Part shown: in pieces, positions 6,591 through 13,453 of the stretch | Numbering within the stretch: the first letter of the stretch is position 1 | Layout of the letters: every line of letters begins with the position of its first letter | Origin: Aigarchaeota archaeon | Lineage (GTDB): Archaea; Thermoproteota; Nitrososphaeria_A; Caldarchaeales; Wolframiiraptoraceae | Length of the DNA stretch: 16,256 nucleotides | Direction of reading: 5' to 3' | Assembly (NCBI GenBank): GCA_025059415.1 | Contig: JANXDQ010000008.1 | Coordinates: forward strand, 6,569 to 22,824 | Position numbers and translations under genes: made by a program | Notes under the pieces: generated by a model | The model's database searches: none | The model's input: the letters and a program-made list of their open reading frames with translations, nothing else | Told to the model about the DNA's origin: nothing

Positions 6591-7574
6591 GTGAATTTTA
6601 TTGTCGGGCTCGAAGATAAACTCAGAAAAGGTCCCAATAACGCCCCAAGGCTACGCGTATTGATAACTGACCACGTAGACCACCTTCTCCTAGATTATCT
6701 GAGGAATCGGCTTGGATTTGATGTGGATGAGATGTGCGATCTCGGGAGAGAGGGGCTGTTAAACAGGATATGTGACTACGATATATTGGTGGTGAGAAGT
6801 AGGACCCTTGTAGATAAGGAGGTCTTATCGAGAGCAGCTAATCTGAAGATAATCGTTAGGGCGGGGTCGGGTCTGGACAACGTGGATTTAGAGGAAGCGG
6901 CCGCAAGGGGGGTAAAGGTGGTAAACGCGCCAGAGGGCAACGTCTACTCGGTAGCCGAACTAACGATCGCGTTGATGATGAACGCCGCAAGGAGGATTAG
7001 CTTCGCACATAACCTGGTCCGCGAGGGGGACTGGACCAAGGTCAGGGGAACTGAGCTCTACGGCAAAACCTTGGGGATCATCGGATTTGGTAGGATAGGC
7101 AGCATGGTTGGACGGATAGCTAAATGCCTTGGAATGAGAGTCTTGGCATACGATATAAGGGACGTAAGCGATACCGCGAGGCTGATCGACGCGGTGGTCG
7201 TCAAAGACATGGATGAATTGCTGAAAAAATCAGACGTGGTATCCCTGCATGTCCCACTAACTAGGGAAACATATCACCTGATCGGAAAGAGGGAATTGTG
7301 GACCATGAAGAGGGGGGCGATACTCGTCAACACCGCGAGGGGGAAGGTCGTTGATACAAAGGCTCTTCTAGAAGCTCTCGAAGAGGGGATAATCGGGGCG
7401 GCGGCGTTAGATATCTTAGAAAACGAGCCCCCAAAAGAGGAATGGGAGCTCAAGTTAATCAACCATCCCAGAGTAATTGTTACCCCACACATCGGCGCGG
7501 AAACCGATGAGGCTCAAAGAAGGATTTGCGAAATCGTGATCTCCAAGCTTGAGGAGGCTCTGAAGGGGCTTTGA
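6591..7574 (+). CDS. serA: D-3-phosphoglycerate dehydrogenase-type 2-hydroxyacid dehydrogenase
   Basis: A 327-residue NAD-dependent D-2-hydroxyacid dehydrogenase, short form without a C-terminal ACT regulatory domain. The family elements are in order: RAGSGLDNVD (90-99), the NAD-binding GFGRIG (165-170) with D188 at the end of the following strand, catalytic R250 in NTARGK, E279 in ENEPP and H300 in TPHIGAE. The start is a GTG lying directly after GGAGGG at 6585-6590. That spacing is tight, but no other in-frame start fits before the conserved RVLITDHVD. The stop overlaps the next gene by four bases. Being in an operon with a phosphoserine-type transaminase makes 3-phosphoglycerate the likely substrate (first step of serine synthesis). 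Glyoxylate or hydroxypyruvate reductase is the alternative. Confidence 0.83.
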   Translation: MNFIVGLEDKLRKGPNNAPRLRVLITDHVDHLLLDYLRNRLGFDVDEMCDLGREGLLNRICDYDILVVRSRTLVDKEVLSRAANLKIIVRAGSGLDNVDLEEAAARGVKVVNAPEGNVYSVAELTIALMMNAARRISFAHNLVREGDWTKVRGTELYGKTLGIIGFGRIGSMVGRIAKCLGMRVLAYDIRDVSDTARLIDAVVVKDMDELLKKSDVVSLHVPLTRETYHLIGKRELWTMKRGAILVNTARGKVVDTKALLEALEEGIIGAAALDILENEPPKEEWELKLINHPRVIVTPHIGAETDEAQRRICEIVISKLEEALKGL

Positions 7575-8680
7575 CGGGGCGCACCGCCGTGAACATCAAG
7601 TATTTTGTCCCGGGGCCGACCGAGTTATGTGAAAGAGTGCTCAAGGCGACATCTACACAAGTCATCTCACATAGGTCTAGTAAGTTTAGGGAGATCTTTA
7701 ATGAAGTCAGAGATCTTTTAGCAGGGGTCTACGCGACGGACAGCGGCAACATCGCCATCTTAACGGGCTCTGGGACATTGGCAGTCAACTCCATGATCTA
7801 CGGCATTATGAAACCCGGGGAAAGAGCATTGGTGATTAGTCATGGGGAGTTTGGGGAGAGAATTGTGAGGGCTCTCCAAGCGAGGGGCTGCTTAGTCGAC
7901 GTCTTGAGGAGTAAAGAGGGCGACGTCGTCGATCTAAATGAGGTAAGGGAAGCTCTTGGAAAGACGAGTTACAGGGCGATCTTCACCACCCACACGGAGA
8001 CCAGCACCGGCGTAACCACCAGATACCTCCCGGAGATCGCTGAGGAAGCAAAGGCAAATGGCGCATTGATCTGCGTTGATGCGGTCTCCTCCCTAGCTGG
8101 AGAACCCCTCAAAATGGATGATTGGGGGCTGGACGCCGTCTCCAGCTGCTCTCAGAAGTGCATCGGGGCCCCACCCGGCCTCTCCTTCGTGGCCCTGAGT
8201 GATGAAGCCCTGAAGTCCTTGAGAAGCGACGGGGTCCCGCCATACCTAGATCTCCAAAAATACTTCGAGTATTCAAAAGACGGCGAAACGCCCTTCACGC
8301 CCGCAGTTAACATTATTTACGGCCTCTTGGAGGCGTTGAGGATCCTAGTTTTAGAGGAGGGGGTTGAGGGGAGGATTTCTAGGCTGGGCGAGGTCTCGGA
8401 GAAGCTCTACTCCGGAGCTGAATCCCTGGGCTTAACTCCCCTAGCTAGGAGAGATGTCCGCTCCAGAACCGTGGTCGCGCTCAAGCTTCCGGAAAATATA
8501 CAGGCCTCGCGAGTGATAAAGGAGATGAGAGAGGAATGTGGAATAGTGATAGCTAGGGGGATGGGGAATCTGCGGGAAAAAATAGTCAGGGTGGGGGTGA
8601 TGGGATACATAACTTCCAAGGACGCCGACGCCATACTAGAGGGATTGGAGATAGCTTTGAGGAGGGTGGGAGGAGCATGA
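7571..8680 (+). CDS. Class V aminotransferase, probable phosphoserine or serine/alanine-type
   Basis: A 369-residue PLP-dependent fold-type I enzyme of class V, resembling from memory the Methanocaldococcus jannaschii MJ0959 type, which was reported to act as a broad aminotransferase able to make phosphoserine. The N-terminus has FVPGPTE, then TGSGTLAVNS (65-74) for cofactor phosphate binding, HTETSTG, D170 in CVDAVSSLAG facing the pyridine ring, and the PLP lysine K196 in CSQKCIGAPPG. The start is a TTG at 7571 overlapping the serA stop (TTGA). A GTG at 7589 is an in-frame alternative that would begin just before the conserved segment. GAGGAGG at 7551-7557 lies 13 bases upstream of the TTG. 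Context favours 3-phosphohydroxypyruvate as acceptor. A serine- or alanine-glyoxylate aminotransferase is the main alternative. Confidence 0.83.
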   Translation: MTGRTAVNIKYFVPGPTELCERVLKATSTQVISHRSSKFREIFNEVRDLLAGVYATDSGNIAILTGSGTLAVNSMIYGIMKPGERALVISHGEFGERIVRALQARGCLVDVLRSKEGDVVDLNEVREALGKTSYRAIFTTHTETSTGVTTRYLPEIAEEAKANGALICVDAVSSLAGEPLKMDDWGLDAVSSCSQKCIGAPPGLSFVALSDEALKSLRSDGVPPYLDLQKYFEYSKDGETPFTPAVNIIYGLLEALRILVLEEGVEGRISRLGEVSEKLYSGAESLGLTPLARRDVRSRTVVALKLPENIQASRVIKEMREECGIVIARGMGNLREKIVRVGVMGYITSKDADAILEGLEIALRRVGGA

Positions 8681-9552
8681 ATAGGCCCATCGATTGCATC
8701 AGATGCCTAGCTAACTCCAGGCTGACCGACATCAGGAGACTGGGGTTAGGCGTCGATGAGGCTTCCGCAATGTTTGAGCACATCTCACAGTTACTCAGAT
8801 GTAAAGTCGATAGAACAACGGCCTTCTCAGAGTCTTTCAATTTCTTGAAGAGGCTCTCCGGATCCGACGATCCATATCATGAATTGAAAAGGGAGTTGAG
8901 AGAAGCGGGGCTATCCATTAGGGACCGCTTGGAGGGCGTTGTCAAGGGGGCAAAAGTATCCGAGCTCCTACAACTATCAAGCGCCTCAAACTTCTTCGAT
9001 ACCCAGGTCCTAGACTATTCCTTCAACATCTCTAACATGGATCTGCGGATGCTTTTCGAAAAAGCAGTTATACGCACGGAGCTCTCTTTAGACGACATCC
9101 CAAATAGTTTCGACAACATATATTATGTCCTCGACAACGAGGGGGAGGCCGTAGTAGATGAAATGAGCATAAACGAGCTACATAGGAGGGGGCTTAACGT
9201 AGTAGTGGTTGTAAGGGGAGGGGCGTATGAGATCGATGTCACGAAAAATGATGTTAAGTTTCTCAAATTCGAATCACCTAACATGATATGGACTGAGGGC
9301 TCTTATCCACCCCTTTACCAAGGGATTGACGTGGATGAAAATAGCCTGATCATAGTCAAGGGCATCGCGAACTTTGAGGGCTTCGTTGATAAACCACTAC
9401 ACGGTGCTCAGGTATTATTCCTTATGAGGGCGAAATGCTCAGTGCTCACAAACCTCTTTAGAGTCTCACCTAATACATCAATAATAATTGGGTTGGAAGA
9501 AGCTTTAAGGGTCGCGGAGAATTTGAGAGAGGGCTCCATGCACGTTGCATGA
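8677..9552 (+). CDS. DUF89 (ARMT1-like) metal-dependent phosphatase
   Basis: A 291-residue member of DUF89, metal-dependent phosphatases that act on small phosphorylated metabolites (some called damage-control phosphatases). Family elements: the N-terminal CIRC (C7, C10) of the archaeal subgroup, NFFD (105-108) where the family has GNxxD, the metal site DNEGE (D153, N154, E157) with D161, then RGGAYEIDVT with D187, and KGIANFE (228-234) for phosphate and substrate binding. At 186, Ile stands where the family commonly has Asn next to the Asp. The ATG overlaps the aminotransferase stop (ATGA) and follows GGGAGGAG at 8668-8675. No classical SerB phosphatase is in the window, so this may supply the phosphoserine phosphatase step. 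That is inference from position. Confidence 0.8.
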   Translation: MNRPIDCIRCLANSRLTDIRRLGLGVDEASAMFEHISQLLRCKVDRTTAFSESFNFLKRLSGSDDPYHELKRELREAGLSIRDRLEGVVKGAKVSELLQLSSASNFFDTQVLDYSFNISNMDLRMLFEKAVIRTELSLDDIPNSFDNIYYVLDNEGEAVVDEMSINELHRRGLNVVVVVRGGAYEIDVTKNDVKFLKFESPNMIWTEGSYPPLYQGIDVDENSLIIVKGIANFEGFVDKPLHGAQVLFLMRAKCSVLTNLFRVSPNTSIIIGLEEALRVAENLREGSMHVA

Positions 9553-9570
9553 AGAATTGAGGACTTGAAC

Positions 9571-10059
9571 TTATACGCCAGCCATCTGAGTGAAGAGATC
9601 GTTTATTTTCTCCCCCCTATAGCCGTATTCTCCCCCAGCTCTCACATGCTTCTTAATTGACCCCCTGAAGCCGCCGCGCGGCGGATGTAATCTGATGTAG
9701 GGCCTCAGCCCCTTATCCTTGAGGTACCTAAAGTTTACCTCGGCGCTGTAGATCTTCTCAGCCAAGTCATCAATCGATTCGAAGCCAATTTTCTTGACGT
9801 ATTCCTCGTCCAGCCTCTCATCCCCGATTATCTCCACTTTCTTGAGGAATGTCTTGATACTCTTGAGATTCGGCTCTCCCCACGTTATCATGTGTTCTAC
9901 CTTCTTCAACATCTCCTCGTAGCTCGGGTTCTTTGGGATTATTGTCGCCCAATTCGCCCTATTGAGGTTGAGCATTTTCAGGGTGTCCAAATGCTCTTTC
10001 CTCGCCTTGACGCTGCCCTTAATCCTGATGACGAGGTAGCAGTTGCAGCCGGCTCCCAT
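9571..10059 (-). CDS. rpl30: Ribosomal protein uL30
   Basis: The 162-residue archaeal long form of uL30. The start NCYLVIRIKGSVKARKEHLDTLKMLNL matches the uL30 fold's first strand and helix. ATIIPKNPSYEEMLKKVEHMITWGE and the C-terminal LHPPRGGFRGSIK segment are family hallmarks. It begins at the ATG at 10059, seven bases after the uS5 stop, and is the last gene of the uL24-to-uL30 block. Its 3' end faces the DUF89 gene across only 18 bases, so the two opposing transcripts must run close to or into each other. The usual next gene, uL15, is found 3.2 kb further on, beyond the serine-type operon. Confidence 0.93.
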   Translation of the reverse strand: MGAGCNCYLVIRIKGSVKARKEHLDTLKMLNLNRANWATIIPKNPSYEEMLKKVEHMITWGEPNLKSIKTFLKKVEIIGDERLDEEYVKKIGFESIDDLAEKIYSAEVNFRYLKDKGLRPYIRLHPPRGGFRGSIKKHVRAGGEYGYRGEKINDLFTQMAGV

Positions 10060-10065
10060 GCATTC

Positions 10066-10677
10066 TCACCACATAGTCGGTAAAATTATCTTATTCGTGT
10101 TCTTGAGGGCTTCATAGGTGGCGCTGGCGAAGGAGAGCGTGGTCCTTGTCTCACCATATGTCCTCGTCCAAACATCCTCGATCCCCGCGAGCTCCAGCAC
10201 GACCCTCGCCGCTTCTCCGGCAACTATCCCTAAACCCCTAGGACCCGGGATCAACTCTATCTTCACGCTTCCCTGCTTCCCCACGACTTTTACTGGGACG
10301 CTGTGCGATGCCCCGCAAGCACATTCCCAGCTTCCACAGCCCCTCCTCACCGGAATCAAGTTCATCTTCGCATCTTTCACGGCCTTCTCTATTGCTGAGA
10401 CCACGTGGACGGCTTTCCCGGTGCCAAGCCCGACAAATCCATCTCTGTTCCCGACAACGGCTATCGCCCTGAACTTTGACCGCTCACCCGCCGCCGTCTG
10501 CTTCTGAACCAAGTTGATGTCTATGATTTCTTGTTCTAGGCCTGGAAGAAGGTAGTCGACTATTTCGACCTCTGTTATTCTGAAGTGATTTGCGAAGAGC
10601 TCCGAGATCGACTTTATCTTACCTTCCTTAATCATCCAGCCTATCTTTGTTCTGGGAACCCATTCCTCTAAACTCAT
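10066..10677 (-). CDS. rps5: Ribosomal protein uS5
   Basis: Small-subunit protein of 203 residues, important in the decoding region of the ribosome. It contains the N-terminal double-stranded-RNA-binding-like S5 domain (RSKFRAIAVVGNRDGFVGLGTGKA) and the C-terminal S5 domain (ELIPGPRGLGIVAGEAARVVLELAGI). Between them lies the archaeal/eukaryotic insert RRGCGSWECACG, with cysteines absent from bacterial S5. The ATG at 10677 overlaps the uL18 stop by four bases (ATGA), so the two genes are translationally coupled. Confidence 0.95.
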   Translation of the reverse strand: MSLEEWVPRTKIGWMIKEGKIKSISELFANHFRITEVEIVDYLLPGLEQEIIDINLVQKQTAAGERSKFRAIAVVGNRDGFVGLGTGKAVHVVSAIEKAVKDAKMNLIPVRRGCGSWECACGASHSVPVKVVGKQGSVKIELIPGPRGLGIVAGEAARVVLELAGIEDVWTRTYGETRTTLSFASATYEALKNTNKIILPTMW

Positions 10678-11252
10678 CCACCATTAACCTCCTCTAAGAT
10701 CTTCTCTTTTACCCGTGAGAAGTGTGAGTTTAGGTTCATGTAAACATCTTCATCCGATTTCGAGAACTGGGTGGCGATGGCTCCCCCCTCCCTAATGGCC
10801 TTATAATACTCCATTATATGGGCGCCTTGGATGCGGCCTTCATCTGGAAACACCTCTTCGCTGGATGGGACCACTACGCCGGCGTCGATGAAGCCCTTGA
10901 CCACGGCGAATACCTTCGATCCCACTGAGGTGGTATGTAGCCCTATATCGGCCACGGCTTTCTCAACGCCTTTTTTCCTCGCAAGTAGTCCGGCAATGAG
11001 CCCAGTAAGGTACGCGGCTGAGGTATTCTTGAAGCTAGCCCTCCAACCATAGGCGGCCAATTTCCTGGATGTCACTGTAATCAGGGTCTCATCTCCGCCG
11101 GACCTCGAATTGATGACTTGAGCGATTATATACCTATTCGTTTTCCTTATCACGATCCTGGGAAGGCCTGATTTCACAAGCTTCAAGCGCTTCCCATAAT
11201 CCGTTAACCCCTTCCTCCTCCTCTTCGGTGGAACGCGCTTTAAGATCTTCAT
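10674..11252 (-). CDS. rpl18: Ribosomal protein uL18
   Basis: Large-subunit 5S rRNA-binding protein of 192 residues, the normal archaeal length. Its basic N-terminus has PPKRRRKGLTDYGKRLKLVKSG, followed by LPRIVIRKTNRYIIAQVI and the central KNTSAAYLTGLIAGLLA, all characteristic. The ATG at 11252 overlaps the eL19 stop (ATGA). It lies between eL19 and uS5 in the standard archaeal order. Confidence 0.95.
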   Translation of the reverse strand: MKILKRVPPKRRRKGLTDYGKRLKLVKSGLPRIVIRKTNRYIIAQVINSRSGGDETLITVTSRKLAAYGWRASFKNTSAAYLTGLIAGLLARKKGVEKAVADIGLHTTSVGSKVFAVVKGFIDAGVVVPSSEEVFPDEGRIQGAHIMEYYKAIREGGAIATQFSKSDEDVYMNLNSHFSRVKEKILEEVNGG

Positions 11253-11692
11253 ATTAGCGGCCTCCTGATCAACTTGTTTTGCTCTAGGTACTCCATCATC
11301 GCCGCGGCGGATTTGAATGCGCCAGCCTTAACCATCCTGTAGATCTTCCTATAGGTGGTCCCTGTGATGAGCTTCCTGTCTCTCAGTTGCTTGAGCTTCT
11401 TTCTCTGTGCTCTAACCTTAATCATCCAAAGTTCTTTCCTCGATACCCTGCTGTATTTGCCCCCCTTCCTGCTTCCAGGTCCATGCTTTTTGCGTCTCTC
11501 GACTCTTGCCCTGCTTATCCCCTTCTTCTGCTCCTTGTAGATGGCTCCATCCTTTATCAGCCTCTTAACGTCCTCACGGGTTATGGCCTCCATTATCTCT
11601 TCAAGTCGCTCGACGTCGAATTTGATTCTGTGAACGCCGCATTTCAGTATCTCGGCGGCGAGCCTCTTCTGGAGATCTAGTTTAAGAGCCAT
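11249..11692 (-). CDS. rpl19e: Ribosomal protein eL19
   Basis: Large-subunit protein of 147 residues from the ATG at 11692. It begins MALKLDLQKRLAAEILKCG and continues with the basic GPGSRKGGKYSRVSRKELWM segment and a long charged helical C-terminus. A GTG at 11707 is open in frame and would add five residues, but it overlaps the strong ribosome site GGAGGAGGGG (11696-11705), so the ATG at 11692 is chosen. The first 11 bases of the gene overlap the end of eL32, and the ribosome site itself codes for the glycine run at the eL32 C-terminus. Confidence 0.94.
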   Translation of the reverse strand: MALKLDLQKRLAAEILKCGVHRIKFDVERLEEIMEAITREDVKRLIKDGAIYKEQKKGISRARVERRKKHGPGSRKGGKYSRVSRKELWMIKVRAQRKKLKQLRDRKLITGTTYRKIYRMVKAGAFKSAAAMMEYLEQNKLIRRPLI

Positions 11693-12164
11693 CAGCCCCT
11701 CCTCCACCTTCTACTTCCCGGGATTCTTCAGCTGCCCCCTCTAGCTCCGGCTCCACGACCTCTACTTCTTCCCTAGCCTTTTCTAGGGTCATCGGCGGAT
11801 TAAGTACTTTGAGACCCAGCTTCTTGGCCTCTTCAACTATCATAGCCCGCTTTCTCATCCCAACCGATCCGGCTATCCTGACCGCGTGGATGCTTGGATC
11901 AAGTGTTTGCAGGTCTTCCGGCTTGTAGATTAGGACTTCCTCGTATCCGCTTGGGTGGAGCCCTCGGTACTTCCTCGGAGTTCTGTAGCCGATCTTTACC
12001 AACGGAGGCCATCCCTTTATTTGGAGCCTCATCTTGCTATCCTTGCCTCTAGGCTTCCTCCAATTCGGCTTTAGCCTGATGTATTTCCAGCTCTCCTGCC
12101 TCACGAATTCGGGTCTTTTGACCTTCAGCTTCCTCACCCATTTGGGGGTCTCGGTGGGGCTCAT
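11682..12164 (-). CDS. rpl32e: Ribosomal protein eL32
   Basis: Large-subunit protein of 160 residues from the ATG at 12164. The core has FVRQESWKYIRLKPNWRKPRG, IGYRTPRKYRGLHPSG and VRIAGSVGMRKRAMIVEEAKKLGLKVLN, all eL32 signatures. An acidic and glycine-rich tail of about 35 residues (ending in a GGGGADGS run) extends beyond the usual core and overlaps the eL19 start. The ATG at 12164 overlaps the uL6 stop (ATGA) and is well spaced from GGAGGG. A second ATG at 12170 would add two residues but sits too close to that site. Confidence 0.94.
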   Translation of the reverse strand: MSPTETPKWVRKLKVKRPEFVRQESWKYIRLKPNWRKPRGKDSKMRLQIKGWPPLVKIGYRTPRKYRGLHPSGYEEVLIYKPEDLQTLDPSIHAVRIAGSVGMRKRAMIVEEAKKLGLKVLNPPMTLEKAREEVEVVEPELEGAAEESREVEGGGGADGS

Positions 12165-12712
12165 TCCCATCCCTCCTTCTTCTCATAGAGATAGATTCCA
12201 TCTAGGAATTTCCTCAAGTCCTTTTCCCTGATCCTGGTCGCCTGTTCTATGTTTGCGGCGGTCTGGCCCACGGCCTCCTTGTCGATCCCCATAACGATCA
12301 CGTCCTCTCCCTTGACCTGCACCTTCGTCCCGTTTCCTACGATCTTGGCCACCCTCGGAAACTTCTCGCCGATGAAGTTCTCAATTAACACCGCGTCACC
12401 CTTGACCTTGACCGAGATCGGGAAGTGGGAGGCAACTACCTTCAGTTTATACGTGAATCCCCGGCTCACGCCGATTACCATATTCTTGATGAGCGAGGTG
12501 ATCATGCCGATCATGGCCTCCGCCTTTCTACCCTTGCCCAAGAACTTGACCAGGATCTTCCCAGAATCAAGTTCTAGGTTCACGGCCGCGTGGCTGAAAT
12601 CCCTTTCCAGCTCACCGAGTCTTCCCTTAACCTTTATCTTCGCCGGAGGCTCCACGTGCACCTCCACGCCATCGGGGATCGCAACTTCCTCAACATATTC
12701 CTTTAAGGCCAT
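12161..12712 (-). CDS. rpl6: Ribosomal protein uL6
   Basis: Large-subunit protein of 183 residues, made of two similar domains. It begins EYVEEVAIPDGVEVHVEPPAKIKVKG, has MITSLIKNMVIGVSRGFTYKLKVVASHFP in the middle and ends in the second domain with GIDKEAVGQTAANIEQATRIREKD, which is diagnostic. The ATG at 12712 follows GAGGTGATC, which includes the end of uS8. The stop overlaps the eL32 ATG. Confidence 0.96.
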   Translation of the reverse strand: MALKEYVEEVAIPDGVEVHVEPPAKIKVKGRLGELERDFSHAAVNLELDSGKILVKFLGKGRKAEAMIGMITSLIKNMVIGVSRGFTYKLKVVASHFPISVKVKGDAVLIENFIGEKFPRVAKIVGNGTKVQVKGEDVIVMGIDKEAVGQTAANIEQATRIREKDLRKFLDGIYLYEKKEGWE

Positions 12713-12723
12713 GAAAGATCACC

Positions 12724-13110
12724 TCAGTAGACATATCCAAGTAATTTCCCTCCGAGCCCCCGTTCTTTCGCCTCTTTATGGGACATGACACCCTTATTCG
12801 TAGTGACTATGATTATTCCAATATCCTTACTCGGGAGGTATTGGCGCTCCCACTTCTCATACTCATCTTTCTTAACGTTGAACCTCGGCCTGATCGGGGC
12901 TGATCGATTAATCCTGCCCAGCAGCTGTATCCTGAATTTCCCGCCCCGCCCGTCCTCGATGTACTCTATGGCCCCGACGTATCCATGTCTCTGGAGGGTC
13001 TTGAGCACCTCGCCCACGAGCTTCGAGGCGTAGTAAATGCACTCCCTATTCCTGACCATCTCGTTGTTCTGGAGCGTCGTGAACAGCCCCGACACCAAGT
13101 CTTTACTCAT
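12724..13110 (-). CDS. rps8: Ribosomal protein uS8
   Basis: Small-subunit 16S rRNA-binding protein, 128 residues from the ATG at 13110. It ends with PSKDIGIIIVTTNKGVMSHKEAKERGLGGKLLGYVY, almost unchanged among archaea, and has IEYIEDGRGGKFRIQLLGRINR in the middle. An ATG at 13128 is also in frame and adds six residues. However, the TATA-like box at 13137-13144 lies only about 9 bases before it, while the expected start of transcription (about 13113) falls just before 13110. That start also matches the usual N-terminus, MSKDLVSGLFTTLQNNE. Confidence 0.94.
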   Translation of the reverse strand: MSKDLVSGLFTTLQNNEMVRNRECIYYASKLVGEVLKTLQRHGYVGAIEYIEDGRGGKFRIQLLGRINRSAPIRPRFNVKKDEYEKWERQYLPSKDIGIIIVTTNKGVMSHKEAKERGLGGKLLGYVY

Positions 13111-13136
13111 CTCTTCCGAGCCGACCATGTATTCCC

Positions 13137-13144
13137 TTTATAAG
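13137..13144 (-). promoter_or_regulatory. TATA-like box for uS8 and downstream ribosomal genes
   Basis: Minus strand CTTATAAA preceded by GGAAAAACA (BRE-like). Its centre is about 30 bases before the ATG at 13110, predicting a nearly leaderless message. It lies in the roughly 120-base gap between the uS14 stop and uS8, the longest gap inside the uL24-to-uL30 run. Confidence 0.55.
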
Positions 13145-13230
13145 TGTTTTTCCAAGAGGAGGGCCGTCTACCCAAAATCGGTGAATTCAGGCTAAAATAT
13201 CGAGAAGTTTCAAGGTATGGGGAGGGGTTT

Positions 13231-13395
13231 TTACTCGTAAACCTTGAAGCCTAGTAGTGGGGCGACTTCATTTATGCATCTCCTGCAAATATAGAGCTTG
13301 TATTTCCTTATGACGCCAACTGTGGTCCCACATCTCCTACACTTCGCCACTCCCTTGCCGAATTTCCTGTCTTTTGGTGGCTTATGTTTTGCCAT
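13231..13395 (-). CDS. rps14: Ribosomal protein uS14 (zinc-binding short form)
   Basis: A 54-residue small-subunit protein found by reading the minus strand between uL5 and uS8. It begins MAKHKPPKDRKFGKGVAKCR. Four cysteines in two pairs (C19, C22 and C37, C40) form the zinc site, and YICRRCINEVAPLLGFKVYE is the typical end. It starts at the ATG at 13395 and stops at the TAA at 13231. Its position between uL5 and uS8 is the standard archaeal order. A TATA-like box lies about 36 bases upstream. Confidence 0.95.
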   Translation of the reverse strand: MAKHKPPKDRKFGKGVAKCRRCGTTVGVIRKYKLYICRRCINEVAPLLGFKVYE

Positions 13396-13427
13396 CTTCC
13401 CTTCCGGGGCTTAGCGGGAGAGGCACC

Positions 13428-13434
13428 ATATAAG
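13428..13434 (-). promoter_or_regulatory. TATA-like box for uS14
   Basis: Minus strand CTTATAT preceded by ATGAAA. Transcription would begin near 13405, leaving a leader of about 10 bases with a purine-rich GGAAGGGAAG just before the ATG at 13395. It lies in the 58-base gap between uL5 and uS14. Confidence 0.45.
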
Positions 13435-13453
13435 TTTCATCGCGCGGGCCGCC

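Noticed and set aside
9553..9570. TΨC-loop-like GTTCAAGTCC on the minus strand next to the edge of the inserted operon, as if a tRNA fragment marked an integration site
   Set aside because: The five bases on each side do not pair as a T-arm stem, no acceptor stem or CCA-like end is seen, and no integrase or second copy is present; treated as chance.
12249..12788. 179-codon plus-strand frame across uL6 and the end of uS8
   Set aside because: Antisense to two conserved ribosomal genes, with a Ser/Thr/Pro-rich translation typical of shadow frames.
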